A stretch of DNA of 64,000 bases, from NCBI GenBank assembly GCA_017590115.1, contig JAGGNK010013003.1:62001-126000 (forward strand), given 5' to 3'. Every line of letters begins with the position of its first letter. The stretch's first letter is position 1. Below are positions 28,403 through 40,844 of this stretch, piece by piece. The translations under genes were made by a program, and so were the position numbers. The notes beneath the pieces are model-generated. The model did no database searches, was not told where the DNA came from, and saw only the letters and a list, made by a program, of their open reading frames with translations. The stretch comes from Montifringilla adamsi. Taxonomy: Eukaryota; Chordata; Aves; Passeriformes; Passeridae.

Positions 28403-30128
28403 TAAAAAAACCCAAAACTTTTCAACACAAATGGTCCCCATTTCACACACCTGGAAGCAGTTGAAAACCAATTCTTAAATTAACAAGTAATAACCAAGTA
28501 CTTTAAAATGCTGCTTGAACTACCTTCTCACATACAATTTACTACATAATAGCATACAGTTGTAATATAGATAGCTTATAATGCCTATCAAAATATCCAA
28601 TATCTAGTAAATTCAACACAAAAGGGACATTAATATTTCACACAATATTTGCCTGCCTTAAATAAAAAGGAGATGTAAAACCACTTCAAAGGCTGGACCG
28701 TTATTGTTTTTTCCCCAGCTTTCTACTTCATAAAATCAGTTAATCAGCCTCAAATATTTTCCTTTTCATAACCCAACCGCCTAATTTGCAAAAATGGCTC
28801 ATAGAGCAATGGAAGAGAAAATATTTTTATAAAATTAGAAAATTACTGTATACCACAAAGCTTGCTCCTGCAGCAAATACAGAATTTTTTTTAAGTTATT
28901 AATATTTCAAGTGGAAAACATTTCTTTAACTGAAAATTTATTCCAGGTTTGAAATACTGTTATGCACTAGGTTAACTTAATGCTGTGAAGTTTTACGTAA
29001 AGCAAGCTTTTGAAATTGTGTATGTGGCAAATTTTTTTACTACAGCAAATTGAGTAATAAACATCCAAGAGAGACAAAAATCTAAGGTGTCCAGCTCTGA
29101 ATGTGTAATACCAATAGGGTCAAATAGATAAATGGGATTGTCCAGCTGGACAAAATTCCAAAGTACTTGCAGTGATTTTAGGATATCTGCTTAGAAGGAA
29201 GCAGGTAAAATGCAAGCCAGATCTGCTTCGAAAATCCAAGCAAAGATTCCAGCTAGCAAAAAAACCTACCAGAAGGCCCCTATTCTTTTTAATAATCTCA
29301 AACTTCTTCTTTTGGCAGTCAAAATAACCAGCATGTGTTAAAGATCTAGAATTGCTTTTCCCTGAAGAACCAGCCTATAAAAAAGTCACTTCATATCTAC
29401 TGTACATGTTTATTTTCTTCAACCATATATCCTGCAAATATTCACTCATCTGTACCTGAACCCCTGCCACATCTGTGCTATTTAAAGGTTACATCCTGAT
29501 GGCCTCAAATCTCCTTAATGTGCCCATTCCCAAAACAACTCCCAGACATCTCAGTGTAACAACCACATCTTCATACTCTGTTCTCCTGATAAAAGGGACT
29601 CAACCCTTACCCCTAGATTAATATTGGGATGGAAAACCGCTTCTGGGTAAAAAGCAAGTATCACACATTCTCTTGCCCAGTACCCTGCCAAGCAGCACAA
29701 CTTGTATTTCACACAGCTTCTCTGAGTCACCATCATCCAAAACACCTGGCAGCACTGGGCAGCTGACTTGCTGCATTTCCACGCTGCTGTGCATTCCCCT
29801 TGTCCATTTAACATAACAATTCATTTACTCAGCTCTCAGAATTAAACCCAGAAGCCTTTTCAGAGAGGGCAGTGACATATGTGCCTGTGTGTTCAGTGTC
29901 AACCACCCACTTGGGGTTGAGGACAGTACAGGCTGAACTTCCTTGAGACTTTTTCCACTGGTTTTCTGATGTAAGACTGCTAAACAAGCTAAAATATTTA
30001 AAACTAAACAACATAAAAGTTGACTTCATTCCCTGCATACCTCCTGATGATATCTGTCTGTTATCAAGTCTCAAATCTCTCCATGTTCCAATCATTTTAA
30101 AGGAAAAGCAAGGACAGAGCAGGATTAC

Positions 30129-30245
30129 CTTCCCTTAGACGCTCAACCACAAAGGTGAATCCAGTCGTTCGTGGGTGCAAGACGTACTCGTATTTTTTAA
30201 GTCCGTTCTTCTCAGCAAATTCATTACTGCGGGCTTTGGTATTGT
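30129..30245 (-). CDS. LCLAT1: LCLAT1 exon with HPRTTGF block
   Basis: This 117-bp exon encodes residues 171-209 plus one base of codon 210. Its first two bases complete the split Asp codon left by the previous exon, giving D-N-T-K-A-R-S-N. The acceptor is CTCCTCAG. The reading continues through KKYEYVLHPRTTGF (block IV; H194-F200) to VVERLRE plus G. The exon is too short for an ORF-length filter and contains no Met, so it was found by translating around expected sequence. The donor reads G|GTAATC, which lacks the usual G at +5. The exon is phase 1-1. The next exon, which should continue KNLD, was not found to the left. Confidence 0.96.
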
Positions 30246-31368
30246 CTGAGGAGAGAAGGAGAAGCAGCACTCTCTGTTACTGTGCAAGCAGACCATGGAT
30301 TAAATGGAATGATTACACAACAGGAATGGTACAATAGCAGCTCACACAGTACGGATGTGGAGGCAGACACAAGTGTGCTTTCAGTTGGCCATACCATGGT
30401 ATGAGGAAGAGCCACGTGGATTGCAAGAAAAGCCTTTTTACCCTCTCATTTCATTTTAGCAAATCATCAGCAAATCTTTCATACTTTATCAAATGCGATC
30501 TGAAATTTATAAATTAATAAACAGTCTGTTAATAGTTCTCTGTACACTTCAATACCCATTCTACAGTAAAATGTATTAATTGTCTCAATTGTGTTTTGAG
30601 GGTTTTTTCAACTCAAAAGACACAACAGATAATAATGTAGGTTTGATATTATGAACAGAAATACCTTGAAGTCAGTGTTAACCACGTTACACTTATTTCA
30701 GAAAGAAAATATTAAAAAGAGGAAAGCAGTTAATCTAATAGCTTAAAATGGTATTTTACATCTTCATTCTGAACTCACCACGTTTTATTCAACCTGTGCT
30801 GCACATAGTTCCCCATTTTAACTTTTTGACCCTTAGTGGACTTGACCTCAGTGCCACAACACATGCCTGCCACTGTACACAGAGTACAAACAAGGCAGCT
30901 GGAAAGCACCATGGCTAAACCCTATGACAAACATGTTTCAAACCTCTGGTAATCAAAAACCTCTCATGAGAAACTAAAGGCCTTCCAGAGCTGGCTGCTA
31001 AGAGAGCCCACTAAGCAAGGAAGACAAGGACACCAAAGCAAAAACTTCTGGAGACAGGTGGAGAGGAGGCAATTTGTTCTCCTGTGATGTGCAGAAGACT
31101 CTCCCAAGCAGGCTCAGTCAATGGCCAAATGGACTTTGCTGGCTACACTCAGTTCTTTACTGTAGGTCTTGCTGTGCCTCCCCTGGGGCCAAAAGGCAAT
31201 GGACATATGCAGTGTTCCCTTGGCAACATGGCAAAAATCAATTTGAGCAAATAACTTATTTAATAACTCATACTTATGAAGTTTTACAGATGCTTAAAAG
31301 ACAAAATCCCAGCAACAGATGTATGGAACAAAATCACTGCTTAAGCAAACTATTTTATTTTTAAAGCC

Positions 31369-31384
31369 AAAAAAAAAAAAAAAA
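31369..31384 (+). repeat. Poly-A homopolymer (16)
   Basis: Sixteen consecutive A, the longest homopolymer noticed in the window. It follows a 96-codon open frame that has no family resemblance. Confidence 0.85.
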
Positions 31385-34300
31385 TCTTTTTTAAGGGTTC
31401 ACAGTTAAGCTTAACAGAGATAGGAGATAAAGTAATGGAAAACATATCACTGTTTAATCATTTAACAGAAGTGATACTTAGAGATAAATCCTTCCTTTTA
31501 CAATCCTCCTAATTTTTACTGTAAAAGTACAATAGCACAAGTGAACAAATCAACAGCAGTGAGAGATTTCCTTTTTGCTGTTATGCAACATTCCCCCATC
31601 TTTCTTTTGTCCCTAAATTATATGATCTCTTTATTTCTCAAAAATGCCGGTGCCCCTCCTAAAGGTTTGTCTACCAATTAATAAATGCTATAACATATTA
31701 ACATACTAAATATCTTTTCCCTGTGACCTACTGTTTCCATGCCTGAAAGTGCTGCTTTTCATATGTGCAAGCCTTAAGATTCACGGCAGAGATCTCCTGA
31801 CCATGTGATTTAGAGGAAAGGAAAGCTGTTGCACAGTAGACAAGCAAGTGATTCAGCAAAGAGGACCAAAAGATTTAATTCTTGCCAAATTGCCAAAACA
31901 TACAAATACTTGAAAAATATTACAACTTCAAAAAGCATTGCTAAAATTACAGAATGTGTGAAATACTAAAATTACACTTGGCAAGGTAACTTTAATTTAT
32001 CTTCTCTTGGACATATACATTATGTCTTTAACCACATGGTCAGAATATCTATTTTTGTCTGCTCAACTACTACTCCATTTAAAACTGCAAATGACTATTC
32101 TGAATCAGCAAAGGGGACTTGCCTTGCAGACTCCCACTGCAATGGCAAAACTTGCAAAGGGAGCCATGAGCCAGACTTGGAACGGCTGAAGAGGCAACAG
32201 TAATCTGGTAATTATTAAATGCTCCTCCAAAAAAAAACAGGTTCTACCTCTCAGGTGCACCAGTATTAGCTCAAGAACTAAAACTATTTTCTAAGAAATG
32301 ACACTGATGACCAAGTGTGTTCCTATAAAGAATACCAAAATCAAGAGTTTCTTTCCAGATTCTGGAATGATTCAAGTAAAATGTTTTATTTATCACAAAA
32401 GTTCTTAAGATAATGTACTGTTGTTTCCAAAGGACAGAAGGATCATATTCTTCATTTTCAGGATATCCAAGTTTGGGTTTCACTGCAGAAAATTTCCAAT
32501 CTGCAGATCAAGTCAATCAGAGCTTTGAGACACAAATGCCATATACATCTACATGAAGTTAAGCAGTCTAAAAAAAAATTCTATGCTTTAAGCACCTCAA
32601 AGTGCACACAGTCAATGAGCACTCAGAAGAACTATCTCTTGTGTGTCTGCTCACTAGCACTTTGCCTCAGAGGGAGCATGAAAATGCTCCTTGGTGTTTG
32701 CAAAACACTCCTACTTGCACCAAAGATAAGCAAGGAGTGAAAGGGCACTTATGTTCTCTCAGTAAAACCTAATTGATGCTGCAAGTAAAATCTGGGACCT
32801 CCAGCACCCATCACCTTGAAGTAATCATCTCCAAACTTCCTCTAAGTGCACCTCCCTGTACTTGGCAAGAAGTCACTGTAAACATCTGCAAAACATCTTC
32901 CAAATTTACTAAGCTGCCTTTCTGAAATGTGTGAACAGCTGGACATCAGCACACTGGCCAACACTATTCAGCTATTTCCTGACATTTGTATGCCTGTCTT
33001 GCCTCTGGACTCTAAGTTTTATATAACAGAGACTGTTCCCCTCCCCTTTTGTATGACCCTAGTGTAATGGGATTTTACAACTAGAATAATGCTCCCAGCT
33101 AAAACAACGATCATTGTCATCTGGAAAAATCATCTCCCTCTCCCCTTCCTAACAACTATAAAGCCACAGGTCTTTGTGCATTAAACATTTATTACAGCAA
33201 GTCAGGAAGGTCAATGTGCTTTGATGATATACTGAAAGCAAGGGTAGCATAAGCCTCCACACTACAAAAAAAGTAGGAATGATGCCCTTCCTCCCCCTTC
33301 TGTAATCTTGGCATTGGAAAAAAGCCCAGTTTCTTTCTCTTTTATTACTTATGACTAAATGTTCTGACTGCCATCTCATCCAATGTAAGGACCTTGGTGC
33401 CCATTGCTGTTTGGGATCCTCGTGCCAGACACCAGTGCCCAAACTTTTGGGAGGAGATTCAGAGCAAATTCTTCCGCTCAGAACCAGAGCCAACAAAAGG
33501 CAGAACATGCAACGCTCCTTATTCTATGAAATCTACAGGTTAGAAAACTGATCCAGGAAATTAGAAACCCATTTTCATATCCTCAGCAGCTTGAGGGAAT
33601 TCACACAACCAACGCCTCTTTAAAATCCCATAATCAATAGACCAGGCTACACTGTCAGTGCAGCAAAACTTAGGCAGATGGCTTATTGTTCCATAGGTAA
33701 GTTTACAACAGTCTTAGGTGGAATAATAAAAAAAAAAGAAAGATGCCTAAAAACTTCCTCAAAAAGAGGAAACATATGTTCTTTTCTTCCAAACTACCAA
33801 CACAAATAGCATCAAGCAGCTCTTGAAACAGGGCCTAGAAATGCACTCGGTTTACCCCAGTCTCAAAAGGCCACTCACATCATTTGGTTGGCTAAAGGTA
33901 ACGTCCCCTATCACCAAACCCTCTGAAAAGTTGAGCAAGTGTTGCTTTCTAGGAACAAGTATTTTCTTTCCTACACTGTATTTAAGTCAAAGCAAATTTA
34001 GTCCCCAGGTTTTTGCTCATCATTCCTACTATTCCTATTCCTACTATTTTAACCCATTGGTTCTATTTGCTGTTAAAAAAAGAATAAGGAGAATAACTTA
34101 TTTTTAAGGAAAGCACCAGTTTATCAACTGAGGGCGATGTGGGACATTTCCAGGGCTGTTTCATGCCCTGTTTCCTCAGGTCTCACACCAACTTGCCTCT
34201 CCTCCCCCGTGTCCTTCAGCTAATGCACGCAGTCTCTCAGAGCATGTTCTTTGGGGTGGTGACAGGTGCAACCATCCAGTTTATTTGAGTCTTTAGACTC

Positions 34301-35339
34301 TTCTGCCGAGCAACTATCAAACTACACAAAAATACAAGAATTTAAGGGTTCCTCCCAAAAGTTCTTAGGTTTTTTTTGTGCTCCCGTGCCACCTTTGGTA
34401 AATAATTTGATTATATTTTTTCCCATTTTTCTCCAAAAATAGAGAAAACACTCTAAATTTGCCACACTTTAAAATTACCAGAAAAGCTCAAAGTCAGCAT
34501 TTATTAGAAGCACCACACTTCAAAATTTCATTTAAAGTAAGTGAAGGAAGAAATGCTACTAACACATTTTCTTGATTTTTGAGTTACAGATTTTAAAGAA
34601 GTTAAATCTCTTTTATTCCTGAAAAGCTATGCATAAAACAAGCAAATTATTTTTTTTAGTAAAATGGTATTTTTAGTTTGTGAGCTGAAATTTGATATTA
34701 AGTACTACCACTTCCTTTAATTTCCCTTGTGATAAAAACACACTGATAAAAACATGCATGTTCTTCTATGACTTCAAGTACTCTCAAATTATATTAGTGC
34801 CAGACAGTGAAAGAGTAAATGAGCACTCCAAAAGTCTCTCAAATTGGATAAAAAATAAAACCCTCATTTACCTACAGAGGTTAGCATAGAAATGATAAAG
34901 CTTTATTGGCTCACAGTTAATACTTTGAGAAAAAAATGAAGCATTTTTTCTTACTTGAGCTACTTTCAACCTATTCCACGTTAGAGTAACCCCTTTCAGT
35001 GATTCTGGTCAATATTTTCTTTGCACCACCAAAGCACATCACATTCACTAGCAAAGTTAAAAATCCAAGTGCAGTTCATTGTTACCTTCTGTCACCCACA
35101 TCACATCACTCCTGCCACAATCTGAACTTCAGCAAGCTTTCCTACTTGATTTTTAGTTGTTCCTCAAGGAAAAAAGCTCTGTGCAATCACACTCTGTCCA
35201 CCTGCTTGCTCCCCTTAACCTTTGAAGCCATTGTCCCCTGCAAACACAGTTTATCAGGGACAAGAGATTCAAAGATAATCCAGCCCAGCAGAAGCTTTAG
35301 AAAAGCCTGGGTAAAGGCAAGCTTCTGAGAGGAGAGATG

Positions 35340-35545
35340 TGAGTACGGGAGGACGCAGGGCAGGTCCATGGCTGTTGGGGAGCCAGGGCTCTCAGCACGG
35401 CATGCGAGTCCCTCTGGTGACACGGGACTGGCCAGGGGCAGCCACAGCCGAGGCAGCGGCAGGAGCTTTGCGGGGGAAACGTCACACGGAAGGAACACAC
35501 AGGAAAAGGAGCATTGGAGTGGAGAAAGGACCACGTACAGGGATG
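35340..35545. other. Small GC- and CpG-rich patch inside an LCLAT1 intron
   Basis: About 11 CpG sites in 205 bases with clearly raised GC, in a surrounding that is AT-rich and CpG-poor. It includes GGCAGCCACAGCCGAGG, GCAGCGGCAGGAG and TTTGCGGGGGAAACGTCA (with a half CRE-like ACGTCA). Open frames of 121 and 100 codons (minus) and 88 and 76 codons (plus) overlap there, as expected when GC is high and stops are rare. It is not recognised as CR1. Confidence 0.6.
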
Positions 35546-37518
35546 CACACACAAATCCAGAGGAAATGAGGCTTTACCAGGCACAGAGCAACACAGCAAC
35601 TGGTTGGGGTTTTTTTTCTGTTATTGTTTTCTGAAGAATTACTACAAACAATCTTGTAAGGAACACCAGGAAAAACAAAAGAGCAGGTAATATGGGGGGT
35701 TGTATTCCAGCTTTCTGGAAGCATGAGACTCATGGTTGCTTTGTTTTCTTCAGGGCTTCAGAAAGTCTGGCTACATGTTTACCTGCTGAGGACTTCTTTT
35801 TAAGCAATTACAATAAAATACCTTTGAGCTTTAACCTTCAAGTACTCCACAGTGAAAAGAAGGCCAACCTATCAGAAATAAGTATACAATTATGCAATTA
35901 TCACCTCAGCCCCTATACAATCCAGTCTGCAAATACAATGTTCAGGGTTCATGACATTACTATTTCTAAAATTTATTTATGTAGCATCTTCCACAGCAAA
36001 GTACTTCACCACCTTAAAGTCAGGCAGTAGCCCATATATAAATACAGTCTAATTTTACATTTCTTTGAAATCTCATTCTCGAATACCTGAAAATATTATA
36101 AAGAGGAGTAAATCTATCACAGTCACATGGCCACTGAGAGGATAAAAGTATGACAGCAGCACAGAGCTATACAGCAATTCTGCTATTCAGTGATGTAGAA
36201 TGATACTCTTCATTTTAACACCAGAGGAATTTTGTTTTCAGAAGTAATTAGCAGTTTTACCATTTGGCCAGAAAACAAGTGTCATTGCCTCTATTTTTGC
36301 AAAATGTTCCCTACAATTTTGAGCATCTGTTCAGAAAAAAATTAGTTTATTTCTTACTCTAAAGGATGGAACATGAGGTTGCAACAGGTCCTATTATGTC
36401 AATAATGCAACCATTTTCTGAAAATAATTTCATAATTATTTCAAATAATTCAATAATTCAAAATGGTGCATATGTTCTAGCATTCTCATACGGCATACAT
36501 TTACTGATCTGTCAGGATTAGCTTGTCAAGGGATTTTTTCCTGTCTCCTACAGTGTTTTACAATAAATATTAAGCAGTATTTCCTGTGAAGACAGTCAGA
36601 GAGGGAGAGCTATTTACTTCCAGAGAAAAAAATACAGGGGTTTGTCCATCCCTAGTCATCCTTTTATGTACAAATGTAGTATTCAAGTGGCATTCAATAC
36701 TTGATGGCAATTTAAGAGTGGCAAACTCAGGACACTTTAACATGCCAGAAGCCAGCACAGCAGCGCCCTATTGTCTTCCCTACTCATCACTCCATCCTTC
36801 CCTCCATTCTGCTTCCTCCTGGGCTGCTCACACCCACCTGTGGTGGCCTCAGCAGAACAGCACAGTTAGTGCATCTCCATTGGACTTTGTGAAGTTAAAG
36901 AGAACATGTTACACAGGTATAAAGAAGAGAAATCAGAACAACAGAATTATCTTACCAAAGGAAAAAAAATGTGTCAACAACCTGTGTTCAGAAATTTAAT
37001 TAGATTTTTTTTTTATTAATTAAAGAATCTTGTTCCTATGAGTTTCTCAGTGAAGGGTATCAACAGCTTATACCCAAGTTTAGTCTAAATAATTTATATC
37101 AGTAACTACAGCACAGAGAAAACCCTGTGTTTCCTTAAGCAGCTTTACATTCAGGTGGGAGCATCCTCACCACTGTCTTTTGGACTCTGCAGTACAAATG
37201 TTAACACACTGTGGCTGTCTCAGTCAATCTTTTTTAAAGCTGGAGTACAAAGCTTCCTCAATTCTTTAAAAATCTGTTGTCTCTCAGGAATATTAGATTC
37301 CTCTAGAGATTAGAAGGCATACATAATTTATGGAATAAATTCCAAACAATCCAATTCTTTCAGACATCTTGAGATGGAAACACTTGTTCAGAGTGGAGTG
37401 CTCTAAGAAGGTGTCTCCTGACTTCATGAGTAAGATAAAGATTGTACCTCATAATTTAGAGCTAGGAGGAAACAGTTCCTCATGAATTCAAAGAAAAAAA
37501 GTTGAAGTGAGATAATTG

Positions 37519-37745
37519 CATAGAATCTTGAAATAGTTTGGGTTGGAAGGACCTTAAAGACCATCTCATTCGAACCCCCAGCCATGGGCAGGGTGGGACA
37601 TTTCCCACTATCCCAAGTTGTTCAGAGCCCCATCCAGCCTGGCCTTGAACACCTCCAGGGATGGGACATCCACAGCTGCTCTGGGCACCCTGTCCAACTG
37701 CCTCACCACTCTTTTAGTGAAGAAAATTCCATCCTTCTCCCTAGC
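37519..37745 (-). mobile_element. CR1 LINE 3' fragment, antisense to the window
   Basis: Reverse-complement CR1 tail. Reading the plus strand, CATAGAATC is followed by GTTTGGGTTGGAAGGACC, CCCAGCCATGGGCAGGG, GAGCCCCATCCAGCCTGGCC and GGGATGGGACATCCACAGC, with similarity fading after GTGAAGAAAATTCC. The terminal octamer is present only once in clear form. It lies in the LCLAT1 intron in the sense orientation of the gene, 1.1 kb past the FPEGT exon in transcript order. Confidence 0.9.
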
Positions 37746-38810
37746 TTTAGATACAAGATAACCAATTCAATAAGAGATGTCATGTGAAGAAGTCCAAGAA
37801 TGTCCAATCAATTTATCCTCTTTAAGGAAGGCTGATCAAATGATGATAATTCCCTACAGTGTGATAGCATCTGAATACTACACACATATCCATTTTAAGG
37901 ATATCTGGAATACAGAAGGCAAAATAGCACCATATGCTAGTTATTTTTACACCATGTCTACGTCTTACTGACATGGCTTTGCAACAAAATACGATTTGAG
38001 AATATCTATAACAAAAAGTATAGCAAAAATCTTCAAAACAAGCAAAAAGTTAGGAGCTTAATTGCAATTCATTTCCTATTTAAAGATAACACTTATCAAA
38101 TCAGTCATCATGCTGGAGGCACAAACCACCACAGAACATTCATACAATATTTTCTTTTATCGGCACTTGAGTTGTCTTCAACATTGATTAAGAGCTTCCT
38201 AATGATGTCATAAGATACCTGTATCAAGGTAGATATTTGATGAAAAATTAATACTACAGGGTCAAACTCATTACATTTATTCCTGTGATAATCTCAACAT
38301 TTGTTTTACAGAGATATTTCCCTTACAGAGGCAGATAGAGACTGCTTCCAGTGCTTATGTGGCCTAAGGAACGAGTATCTCCATGTTCCCCTCTTAAAAC
38401 ATTAGGTAAGAAATCAAATAGAATCATTAGTCTTTTTCAATCCCTCTTTCATTGGTATGAAATGATTTTATCACAGTAATTCAGGAAATAGGAATGCAAG
38501 TGATATATTCCAGGTCTTAAAACCTGCTTTTGCTAATGCTGTGTATGTAGAGTACTGACCAATAAAAAGCAGTGTCAATCAGCAGATGCTTTGCAATGTA
38601 GGTTATTTCAGGAAGACTGGCAAAGTCTCCCAGTGGAACTATGTTTGTGCCTCTCACACGTATCAGAAATTCTTTGATCATTTACTATAATTTCTACTAC
38701 CCATGAGAACCAAGTCTTGCTCCTGCCTTGGACTTTCTTAAACTCTTTCCATAAACATCAAAGAATTTCCATGTTGAACATTCCCTGAGAAGATGACAAA
38801 TGCAGCCTAC

Positions 38811-38957
38811 CTGTGAGATCAGTTCCCTCTGGAAAGATGAGGAGTTGTAGTGGCTCACGAATGTCACAGAAATAATCCAGCATTTTTTCGAAGTGACTCT
38901 TGTCATCTTCCCACTTTCTCTGAACGAAAACAAAGGCTGCAACCTGCATCGCCCAGC
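38811..38957 (-). CDS. LCLAT1: LCLAT1 exon with FPEGT motif
   Basis: This 147-bp exon encodes residues 123-170, flanked by two split codons. It starts WAMQVAAFVFVQRKW after an acceptor ending CTTTAG. It ends FPEGTDLT plus one G before the donor GTAGGC, a less common form at +4 to +6. The FPEGT block (residues 163-167, E165) is acyltransferase motif III, thought to help bind the phosphate or glycerol side of the acceptor. It is strongly similar to the human protein (DDKSHFE, LDYFCDI, EPLQLLIFPEGTDLT). The exon is phase 1-1 and 49 codons long, so skipping it would keep the frame but delete motif III. Three CR1 fragments lie within about 2.2 kb of it. Confidence 0.97.
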
Positions 38958-39189
38958 CTAAAGTTTAAAAAAAATACACCTTCAGCAACATTTCACTCTG
39001 ATACTTCCACAGTGTCTATAATTCCAAAGAATTTTATAAATTATGTCAGACCCAATCTGCTGCCTGCCTTTCATCAACTCTGATTAAGAGCACTTGGTTA
39101 CCTTGTAAAAAGAGTTTTGGAATGATGAAAAAAAGAATGCATAAATGCATTCAAAACTCAAAACTCAAGTTACCAGACCAAGGACAGGG

Positions 39190-39485
39190 TCAATGCTGTC
39201 CTGAAACAAGGTTGTAGCGAGGTGGGGGTTGATCTCTTCTCCCAGGTAACATGCACCAGGACAAGATGAAATGGTTTTAAGTTGCACCAGGTTTAGATTG
39301 GATATTAGGAAAAAATTCTTCACCAAAAGCACTGTCAAGCTAGCCCTAGGAATAAACTACAAGAGAAGTGTTTGAGTCACCATCCCAGGAGTATTTAAAA
39401 GCAGTGTAGATGTGCTGCTTAGGGATGTGCTCAGACTTGTTAATCTTAAAGGTCTTTTCCAACCTAAACAATGCCATGATTCTCG
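39190..39485 (+). mobile_element. CR1 LINE 3' fragment
   Basis: Degraded CR1 that extends further 5' than the others. It shows AGGTGGGGGTTGATCTCTTC, CTCCCAGGTAACATGCACC, GTTTAGATTGGATATTAGG, AAAAATTCTTCACC and finally AAAGGTCTTTTCCAACCTAA followed by CATGATTCTC. The middle has several small deletions. The 5' limit is approximate. It lies only about 230 bp upstream, in transcript order, of the FPEGT exon acceptor at 38957, in antisense orientation to LCLAT1. Confidence 0.87.
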
Positions 39486-39619
39486 GAGGTGAAGCATTTA
39501 AAACCAGAAAGTACCTGTTCCTTTGAGGGCTTTATTACATATACCGCCTTATAATTTTCATTACTCACAGAAGAAAATACTTTCAGCTTTTCTTCACATT
39601 TGATTATAGAATAAAAAAA

Positions 39620-39631
39620 TTATATATATAT
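39620..39631 (+). repeat. Short (TA)n microsatellite
   Basis: Alternating T and A directly after seven A. Short simple repeat. Confidence 0.75.
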
Positions 39632-40844
39632 CCATTTGTTTGTACTAATACACACAAAGATTTGCAGCCTGCCATCAAACTGACAGTGTAGGGCAGTGAA
39701 GTAAGTGCAACTGCTGCTCAACCTGCAGCTCAGGGGTCCCACCCCATTATCTTCAGTAAGTATTCTTGGTTCTTTTTGGCACAAGTATACAGCACATTAC
39801 ATAATATTACAAGTTCTGTCCATTAGCTCAGACAGGAGGATGAAAAATCAGGGCTCCAGCTCCACCACATGCCTGAAATGCTCCCTTCCTAAACAGGGCT
39901 CAGAAGAGCATGACACTGCCTTGCCACCGTACTTGGCGAGCTTGTACCTCATCAGAAAACCTGCAGAGAGATCTTGCACATCAAAGAGAAAACATCACAG
40001 CTGCCCGTTCTCCTCTTTGCTCACCACCATTCTCAAAGCCTATTTTTCCTTTGCTGGTGACTTACAACATGTCATTCTTGCCCTTCATTTCAGCTCCTCT
40101 TCACAGGATTCCTTTATATTCTGTTCATAGCAGTATCTCATAAGGACCATATGCTAGAAAACTACTTATTAAAGTCACTCATTTTTCCATCAACTTTGTA
40201 AGTCATTCAGCCTGGACAATACATTAACCTGCTGCATTATCTTTTCTGTATTGGTTAGAAACATCAATTGTATTGTTAAAGATTTGTGACCTATATAATG
40301 GGGTAAATACTTCTAATTTTTAAATCAGTTAAACAGATGGAACATGAATAACTAACAAGCTGTCTGCAATCTGGACCTAATGCATCTCAGATATCCAGAT
40401 AATCAATGATATTCAAGTAACTGAATACTAGAAGTGTCTACATGACTTAAGAAAAGAAATGCCCAGAATGCAGTCTCAGCAAATCTTTCCATATCTGCAT
40501 ACTATATTTGTGAAAAACCCTTTGTAAAGGAAACTCAACTTTGACCACAACATTTTATGTGCATTTATCACATTCCCACATCTGCAGTATCAAGAAGTGT
40601 CAGTACAGTTTTATTAACAGAGGCCATCCATGTTTAACAAATTGCTTGCAGGAAAAAAATAAAGGTACATTTTACAGTAACTTTAAAATAACTGATGCAA
40701 TTTAACTATGCTATCTTTTGGCATGTAATCATCTCCTACTGTTACAATACATGGCATAAAAATGGTGCCACACTAGTATTTGAAATTGAACTAATCAGGG
40801 CTTCACTTCCACACTAGTGTTATATAAAGAGGACATCTTTTCAT

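Larger units (their letters stand above)
1..30128 (-). other. LCLAT1: LCLAT1 intron after the HPRTTGF exon (3' side, continues past left edge)
   Basis: About 30 kb without a supportable gene. It contains two CR1 fragments (1519-1765 and 10209-10300), a short tandem repeat near 10495-10544, pyrimidine tracts at 1218-1263 and 13373-13402, poly-A at 15851-15878 and 22375-22388, a mixed TA/CA microsatellite at 28381-28402, and a CpG-enriched stretch at about 22985-23910. I looked on the minus strand for the expected terminal-exon spellings (the W-C-H-K-R-W and A-V-H-D segments) and found none. Open frames here are short, lack family resemblance and often overlap each other on both strands. Confidence 0.85.
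30246..38810 (-). other. LCLAT1: LCLAT1 intron between the FPEGT and HPRTTGF exons
   Basis: An 8565-bp intron (donor GTAGGC at the 38810 end, acceptor CTCCTCAG at the 30246 end). It is mostly AT-rich unique sequence. It holds one CR1 fragment at 37519-37745, a 16-base poly-A at 31369-31384 and a compact GC- and CpG-rich patch at about 35340-35545. No tRNA-like, snRNA-like or protein-family signal was recognised. Confidence 0.9.

Noticed and set aside
33149..33508. 119-codon minus-strand frame followed by an AATAAA-like signal, considered as a retrocopy
   Set aside because: No known protein is recognisable in any of the three minus frames, and no poly-A tail or target duplication was seen.
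35187..35599. Overlapping 121- and 100-codon minus-strand frames
   Set aside because: They coincide with the GC-rich patch, where stop codons are rare. Two overlapping frames open at once argue against coding.
36586..36999. 137-codon plus-strand open frame
   Set aside because: No domain, low-complexity end, no splice or conservation evidence. Consistent with chance.
39705..40130. 141-codon plus-strand open frame between two CR1 copies
   Set aside because: Ser/Leu-rich translation without family signal. A nested frame in another register is also open, which argues for chance.
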